DNA from: an uncultured Peptococcaceae bacterium
Lineage (GTDB): Bacteria; Bacillota; Peptococcia; Peptococcales; Peptococcaceae
Length of the DNA: 12,087 bases
Direction: 5' to 3'
NCBI GenBank assembly: GCA_945949655.1
Contig: CAMFFG010000012.1
Coordinates: 1 to 12,087 of the forward strand
Shown: piece by piece, positions 8,405-12,087 of the stretch
How positions within the stretch are numbered: position 1 is the first letter of the stretch
Layout of the letters: the number at the start of each line of letters is the position of its first letter
Notes under the pieces: generated by a model
The model's database searches: none
Seen by the model: the letters and a program-made list of their open reading frames with translations, nothing else
What the model was told of the DNA's origin: nothing
Program-made: the position numbers and the translations under genes

Positions 8405-8494
8405 AAAAGAGAATGGAGCAGCAAAAACAGAGAGAAAAATAAGGCAATGGCGGAGGCCATCGAGACCTATCGGCTTTACTGGGGCATAAAATAA
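8405..8494 (+). pseudogene. Orphaned native 3' end of the hypothetical gene at 5950
   Basis: Read in frame from 8405, 29 codons end REKNKAMAEAIETYRLYWGIK-stop (TAA 8492-8494). This aligns without gaps to SEKNAMMAEAIALYRFLWGIK at the end of the 5950 gene, including a conserved Trp 9 residues before the Asn of EKN. An in-frame TAG (8402-8404) precedes it and there is no start, so it is not expressed as a gene. Codons are GC-rich (gcg, gag, gcc, atc, cgg) where the upstream copy uses gca, gaa, gca, att, cga, so this is the older resident version. Confidence 0.75.
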
Positions 8495-8527
8495 CGCAAA
8501 GGATGCGAACGAAACGGCAAAAAACAT

Positions 8528-8556
8528 GTGGCATTTTGCACAGTTTGTACTATAAT
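8528..8556 (+). promoter_or_regulatory. Promoter of the first MATE gene
   Basis: A perfect -10 TATAAT (8551-8556) lies 17 bases after a weak -35 GTGGCA (8528-8533). Transcription would start near 8563, giving a short leader before AAGGAG (8574-8579). It lies just after the recombination scar, so the MATE gene is transcribed separately from the operon upstream. Confidence 0.6.
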
Positions 8557-8588
8557 AGAGGGTATCTGTGAAAAAGGAGATGGGTGCT

Positions 8589-9926
8589 GTGCGAGACCTG
8601 ACACAGGGCAACATTACCTCTATTCTGCTGCGTTTTGCCATTCCCATAGTGTTTTCCCGGGTCTTTCAGCTGTTTTACAGTCTGGCCGATACCCGCATTA
8701 TAGGTGGGGCATTGGGCGATAGCTCACTGGCCGCCATCAGTGCGTCCAGCACGTTCTATCAGCTGTTACTGACCTTTATTACGGGGCTTACCAGCGGCTT
8801 TGCCATTGTCATAGCCCGCTATTTGGGCGCGCACAATGAACAGCCTTTTCGCCGGGCGGTGGCTGGCACATTTCGACTGGGTGCTTTTATCGGGCTGGCA
8901 CTGACGGTGCTGAGTCTGCTCAGTCTGCCCGTCATGCTGCGCATCTTAAATATTGAGGCGGCCCTATTGCCGGAAAGCCGTATCTATATTCAGATCGTGC
9001 TGTGCGGTCTGATCTTATCGGCACTGTATAATCTCTGCGCCGGTGTGCTTTACGGCGTGGGAGATTCCATGACGCCGCTGATTTTTCTGATCATCAGTAC
9101 AGTGGGCAATGTGGCGCTGGATCTGCTGTTTGTGGTGGTTCTGCCCTTTGGCGTGGCCGGGGCGGCCTGGGGTACGGTCATTGCCCAGGGAGTGGCGGCC
9201 ATCGGGTGTTTGACCTATTTGCTGCATCACTATCCGGCGCTGCGCCTGCACAAGGCTGATTTTGTGCGGGATGCTGCCATCACCGCGGAGCTGTTGAAAA
9301 CGGGCTGTTCCTGCGGGCTGATGCAGTCCATGATCAGCCTGGGTTCTTTAACACTGCAGATCACCATCAATGGGCTGGGCGAGACCTACATTGTGGCGCA
9401 GACCGCAGCGCGCCGTATTTCGGAGATTCTGATGATGCCATTTCTGGCCCTGGCCAGCGCGGTGGGCACCTTTACCAGCCAGAATCTGGGCTCCGGCAAG
9501 CTGCAGCGGGTGCGGGCCGGGTACCGGCAGTCCATCTTACTGTTATGGGCATGGTGCGCCATTGTACTTGTGATCTCCTACACTGCCTCACCGTGGCTGA
9601 TACAGCTCATCACCGCGACACAGTCGCAGCGGACCATTGCTGCTGCCACCTGGTATCTGCGCATTGATACTTTATTCTATTTTACTCTGCCGCTGATCAT
9701 CGTCAGCCGGCAGACACTGCAGAGCCTGGGCGATCAGGTGGTACCGGTCATCTCCAGCGGGATCGAGTGTGTGGGTAAAATTATCATCGCGTTCACACTG
9801 GCCCGCAAGCTGGGCTATTTGGGCATTATTCTGGCAGAACCCATCGTGTGGTTTGTGATGGTGATTCCGCTGCTGATCAGCCTGAAACAGCGGATGCCCG
9901 GACCTGATGCTGGAGAGCAGACGTAA
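8589..9926 (+). CDS. MATE family multidrug/cation efflux transporter
   Basis: A 445-residue membrane protein with about 12 hydrophobic segments in two halves, the usual MATE length. The N-terminus (DLTQGNITSILLRFAIP, then LFYSLADTRIIGGALG) and the repeat-like GVGDSMTPL...GNVALDLLFVV region are typical of Bacillota MATE proteins. The second half has the equivalent LQSLGDQVVPV block. It should export cationic drugs or metabolites driven by a Na+ or H+ gradient. I chose GTG 8589 because AAGGAG (8574-8579) is spaced 9 bases from it; ATG 8580 directly abuts that site and GTG 8568 lies upstream of it. It has its own promoter and converges on menA across a shared terminator. Substrate is unknown. 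Confidence 0.88.
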   Translation: MRDLTQGNITSILLRFAIPIVFSRVFQLFYSLADTRIIGGALGDSSLAAISASSTFYQLLLTFITGLTSGFAIVIARYLGAHNEQPFRRAVAGTFRLGAFIGLALTVLSLLSLPVMLRILNIEAALLPESRIYIQIVLCGLILSALYNLCAGVLYGVGDSMTPLIFLIISTVGNVALDLLFVVVLPFGVAGAAWGTVIAQGVAAIGCLTYLLHHYPALRLHKADFVRDAAITAELLKTGCSCGLMQSMISLGSLTLQITINGLGETYIVAQTAARRISEILMMPFLALASAVGTFTSQNLGSGKLQRVRAGYRQSILLLWAWCAIVLVISYTASPWLIQLITATQSQRTIAAATWYLRIDTLFYFTLPLIIVSRQTLQSLGDQVVPVISSGIECVGKIIIAFTLARKLGYLGIILAEPIVWFVMVIPLLISLKQRMPGPDAGEQT

Positions 9927-9966
9927 GGACCGCAGGCAAAATAAAAGCAATAGCAGAAGTAAAATA

Positions 9967-10014
9967 AAAAGAGACGATACGCCTGATCGGAAACACAGGT
10001 ATATCGTCTCTTTT
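9967..10014. terminator. Bidirectional intrinsic terminator between MATE gene and menA
   Basis: AAAAGAGACGATA (9967-9979) pairs perfectly with TATCGTCTCTTTT (10002-10014). Inside, after a 2x2 internal loop, CCTG pairs with CAGG. The A-tract on the left and T-tract on the right give a U-run on both strands, so it can end both the + strand MATE transcript and the - strand menA transcript. Confidence 0.85.
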
Positions 10015-10045
10015 GTTGTCTGTTTTATGATCGGCGCGCCAATGC

Positions 10046-10951
10046 TCACAGTGTGAAAAAGGTCTCCAGCAAAAGTCCCAGTGCCAGGGCCAAACCAAAT
10101 TGCGTATTGGTTTTGGGAATCAGCACCATGGCCGCCATCATCTGCTGCGGGGTCTGACCTTCTGGACGAAATTTTTCCACTGCTTTGCGGGCTGTTGGAA
10201 TGCTGAGGAAGGTAGCCAGAAGCCAGATACTATGGCCGCCGAACAGGATCAGCCCGACGATCCAGACATAGCAGAAAGCAAACATGACAGCCAGAAACTG
10301 TACCGAGCGCTTATGACCCAGCAGAATGACCAATGTGTGCCGTCCGTTGGCGGCATCGCCCACCCTGTCCCGAATGTTGTTGCCGGTGAGGATCAGGCCG
10401 ATCAGTACCATAACCGGAATGGAGATGGCCACGGTGTGCCAGGTCAGATAGCCGGTCTGGATGAAAAAGGCGATACAGATCACGCCAGTGCCCAGAAAAC
10501 CGCCGGCGAACAGCTCCCCAAAAGGCGAAGCGGAAATGGGGAAAGGCCCGCCGGTGTACAGATAGCCGATGAGCATGCAGAAAGCACCGATGAGCAGAAG
10601 CCACCAGCTGCTGCAGGCACAGATATAAATGCCGAGCAGTCCGGCCAGACCATACAAGCCCAGCGCCAGGCCCATCACAAATTGGGGGGAAGCACCGTCG
10701 TGTACGATGGTGCCGCCAATGCCGACCGAATCTTTGGTGTCTAAACCCCGCACATAGTCATAATATTCATTAAACAGGTTGGTCGCAATCTGAATGGCAC
10801 AGCTGGCCACCAGCATAGCTGCAAACAGACTGACATGCAGGGTACCAATGCAGGCGAAGGCCCAGATGCTGCCCACCAGCACCGGAACCAGCGAAGCCGT
10901 TAAGGTGTGGGGCCGTACCAGCCGCCACCAGAAATCAAAATCTCGTTTCAT
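10046..10951 (-). CDS. menA: 1,4-dihydroxy-2-naphthoate polyprenyltransferase (MenA, UbiA family)
   Basis: A 301-residue membrane protein of the UbiA prenyltransferase superfamily. It joins a polyprenyl chain to 1,4-dihydroxy-2-naphthoate in menaquinone synthesis. Both Asp-rich Mg-diphosphate motifs are present: Asn61-x3-Asp65 with GLDTKD (69-74), and Asn192-x2-Asp195-x3-Asp199 followed by GRHT (203-206). The N-terminal WWRLVRPHTLTASLVPVLVG fits MenA rather than the heme (CyoE) or ubiquinone (UbiA) branches. About 8-9 hydrophobic segments are seen. ATG at 10949-10951 (complement) is preceded by AAAGGA. No other men genes are in the window, so it is a detached pathway gene, implying a respiratory or menaquinone-using organism. 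It is transcribed divergently from the MarR-type gene. Confidence 0.85.
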   Translation of the reverse strand: MKRDFDFWWRLVRPHTLTASLVPVLVGSIWAFACIGTLHVSLFAAMLVASCAIQIATNLFNEYYDYVRGLDTKDSVGIGGTIVHDGASPQFVMGLALGLYGLAGLLGIYICACSSWWLLLIGAFCMLIGYLYTGGPFPISASPFGELFAGGFLGTGVICIAFFIQTGYLTWHTVAISIPVMVLIGLILTGNNIRDRVGDAANGRHTLVILLGHKRSVQFLAVMFAFCYVWIVGLILFGGHSIWLLATFLSIPTARKAVEKFRPEGQTPQQMMAAMVLIPKTNTQFGLALALGLLLETFFTL

Positions 10952-11029
10952 AGAAGCATTGTCCTTTCCAGATTCTTTGATAGAAATAGAATCTTGTATG
11001 TATTCTTGCTATTTCCGTATAATGAAAAT

Positions 11030-11058
11030 AGTATAATGCAAATCCGTTTTCCGTGCAA
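11030..11058 (-). promoter_or_regulatory. Promoter of menA
   Basis: On the complement, -35 TTGCAC (11058-11053) and -10 TATACT (11035-11030) are separated by exactly 17 bases. This leaves an untranslated leader of about 70 bases before the menA start codon. Confidence 0.65.
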
Positions 11059-11098
11059 CTTTTTCTCGTTTTTTGCAGTATAATTCAAAAGTATGCTA

Positions 11099-11127
11099 TT
11101 GACAAAACAGGTCCAATCATTTATACT
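11099..11127 (+). promoter_or_regulatory. Promoter of the MarR-family regulator gene
   Basis: A consensus -35 TTGACA (11099-11104), a 17-base spacer and -10 TATACT (11122-11127) put transcription start near 11134, about 33 bases before the ATG at 11167. Confidence 0.75.
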
Positions 11128-11131
11128 GACA

Positions 11132-11145
11132 GACAGAATATTGTC
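11132..11145. promoter_or_regulatory. Possible MarR operator
   Basis: GACAGAATATTGTC is an imperfect palindrome (arms GACA/TGTC) at the predicted transcription start. A second weak dyad (ATTG...CAAT, 11098-11117) covers the -35 and spacer. Autoregulated MarR proteins bind such sites, but nothing here proves it. Confidence 0.25.
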
Positions 11146-11166
11146 GGAGACGAGGAGGGATTTATC

Positions 11167-11592
11167 ATGATGGAGATGGATTCCTGCGGTGCGCTGATCA
11201 AACAGATCCATGACACTTTGGAGAAAAACGCCAACAATTCCATGCGGGCACAGGATATGACCATGGCCCAGTTTGGTGTGCTGCTGATGCTGAACCAGAC
11301 AGAGAACAGGGAACTGTCGCTGAAAGAGCTGGAGCAGAGACTGCATGTGGCTCAGTCCACTGCGGCAGGGCTGGTGTCAAGGCTGGAGCAGAAGGGCATG
11401 GTGGAAGGCTTTGTGGACCCTGCTGATCGGCGCAGCAAGCGGGTGCGCATGGCAGAGGCCGGTATTGCCTGCTGTGAGGAAGCGGATCAGAACATGAAGC
11501 TGGCCGAAGAAAAACTGTTGTCGGGGCTCACAGAGACCGAGCGGGTCATTTTTCACAGCCTGCTGCAGAAGGTACAGAAAACGATGCAATAA
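11167..11592 (+). CDS. MarR family transcriptional regulator (MepR-like context)
   Basis: A 141-residue winged-helix regulator. An N-terminal dimerisation helix is followed by the helix-turn-helix (LSLKELEQRLHVAQSTAAGLVSRL, about 50-73, given here only by position and ends: Leu50 to Leu73) and a wing with the family's DPADRRSKRVR-type loop (Asp84, Asp87, Arg88, Arg89). ATG 11167 is chosen because AGGAGG (11153-11158) lies 8 bases upstream; the frame is open back to 11053, but the predicted transcript starts at about 11134. The next gene encodes a MepA-like MATE exporter, the same pairing as mepR-mepA in Staphylococcus, so it probably represses itself and that exporter until a toxic ligand binds. 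It could also act on divergent menA. Confidence 0.85.
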   Translation: MMEMDSCGALIKQIHDTLEKNANNSMRAQDMTMAQFGVLLMLNQTENRELSLKELEQRLHVAQSTAAGLVSRLEQKGMVEGFVDPADRRSKRVRMAEAGIACCEEADQNMKLAEEKLLSGLTETERVIFHSLLQKVQKTMQ

Positions 11593-11615
11593 AGTCCGTG
11601 CATGCGGACTTTTTT
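11592..11615 (+). terminator. Intrinsic terminator after the MarR gene
   Basis: AAGTCCG (11592-11598) pairs with CGGACTT (11605-11611) around a 6-base loop, followed by a run of six T (11610-11615). It begins inside the regulator's stop codon. It would cut or reduce read-through into the MATE gene 44 bases downstream. Confidence 0.8.
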
Positions 11616-11658
11616 CTAATCAGAATCAACAGCATGCTTTTAATTTACAGGAAAGAGG

Positions 11659-12087
11659 ATGAGATACTTGAAGAAAGAACATACACAAAAAAACAATCAG
11701 ACAGCTGGCGGTCTGGAGGCATTCCGAACCATGCCTGTGGCGCAGGCTGTGCTGCAGAATGCGCTGCCTGCTATGGCCGCCATGCTGATGGTGCTGATCT
11801 ATAATCTGGCCGATACCTTTTTTATCGGGCAGACCCACAACGATATTTTAGTAGCCGCTGTGTCGCTGGCCACACCGATCTTCTTGATCTTTATGTCCGT
11901 AGAGAATGTATTCGGCATTGGCGGTACTTCGGTGATCTTCCGGGCCATCGGGGAGGGCAATCTGCAGTATGCCCGCAAAGTCTGTGCCTTTTGTACATGG
12001 GGTTGCGTCCTCGCAGGTGTGGTACTGTCGGCTGTGTTTCTGCTCTTTATGGATCAGATTCTGACCTTGGCCGGGGCCAGTGCCGAT
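11659..12087 (+). CDS. MATE family efflux transporter, MepA-like, N-terminal part (cut by window end)
   Basis: The frame is open for 143 codons to the end of the window. After a polar N-terminal tail (KKEHTQKNNQTAGG) come the MepA-like segments TMPVAQAVLQNALPAM, MVLIYNLADTFFIGQ, AAVSLATPIFLIFMSVENVFGIGG and a basic loop, then further membrane helices. It differs clearly from the MATE protein at 8589-9926, so it is not a recent duplicate. ATG 11659 follows AGGA (11649-11652); TTG 11668 is an alternative spaced 9 bases from AAAGAGG (11652-11658). It is the likely target of the upstream MarR regulator, although a terminator separates them. Confidence 0.85.
   Translation, partial: MRYLKKEHTQKNNQTAGGLEAFRTMPVAQAVLQNALPAMAAMLMVLIYNLADTFFIGQTHNDILVAAVSLATPIFLIFMSVENVFGIGGTSVIFRAIGEGNLQYARKVCAFCTWGCVLAGVVLSAVFLLFMDQILTLAGASAD

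Noticed and set aside
8405..8494. Independent small gene
   Set aside because: It has no start codon or ribosome binding site and follows an in-frame stop. Its similarity to the end of the 5950 gene explains the coding signal.
10100..10744. A 214-codon open frame on the + strand
   Set aside because: It lies antisense to menA, which has clear catalytic motifs, a promoter and a terminator. The frame's polar, repetitive composition is the complement of a membrane protein gene.

Overview
The window looks like a chromosome segment from a bacterium of the Bacillota type, possibly an anaerobic gut lineage such as a Negativicutes or Clostridia member. The grounds are strong AGGAGG-type ribosome binding sites, occasional GTG starts, sigma-A-like promoters, a YlmA-like ABC ATPase and a MarR/MATE pair resembling mepR-mepA. 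The taxonomic guess is inference. Base composition, judged by eye, is patchy: about 1-4560 and 6715-8400 are AT-rich, 4650-6700 is intermediate, and 8405-12087 is GC-rich.

Left region (1-4620): two related alkaline-phosphatase-superfamily (type I phosphodiesterase) genes flank a DASS/SLC13-like anion transporter gene, all on the + strand. The first phosphodiesterase is only its 3' part. It has an in-frame stop at the extreme window edge and has lost a probable metal-ligand His that the intact copy keeps. A perfect 17-bp hairpin lies between it and the transporter gene. The layout suggests uptake of an organic anion followed by cytoplasmic hydrolysis; the substrate is unknown.

Middle region (4651-8494): a compact operon encodes a small zinc-ribbon protein, a YlmA/ModF-like ABC ATPase with no permease, and a protein of unknown function. 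The last gene is a mosaic. Near 6715 its sequence switches to an AT-rich version, finishes normally at 6897, and is followed by an AT-rich DHA2-type drug exporter gene broken by a single frameshift near 7770. At 8405-8494 lies a second, GC-rich copy of the last 29 codons of the unknown gene. This is best read as a scar of homologous recombination: foreign DNA carrying a homologous gene end plus the exporter entered the operon and left the old 3' end behind. It is the most informative feature of the window.

Right region (8500-12087): a MATE exporter gene with its own promoter converges on menA (DHNA polyprenyltransferase, menaquinone synthesis, - strand) across a shared bidirectional terminator. 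menA is divergent from a MarR-family regulator gene, and both have good promoters. The regulator gene is followed by an intrinsic terminator and then by a second, MepA-like MATE gene cut by the window end. Three multidrug-type exporters (one broken) therefore lie within about 5 kb. I found no RNA genes, CRISPR arrays, IS elements or tRNA-linked attachment sites.
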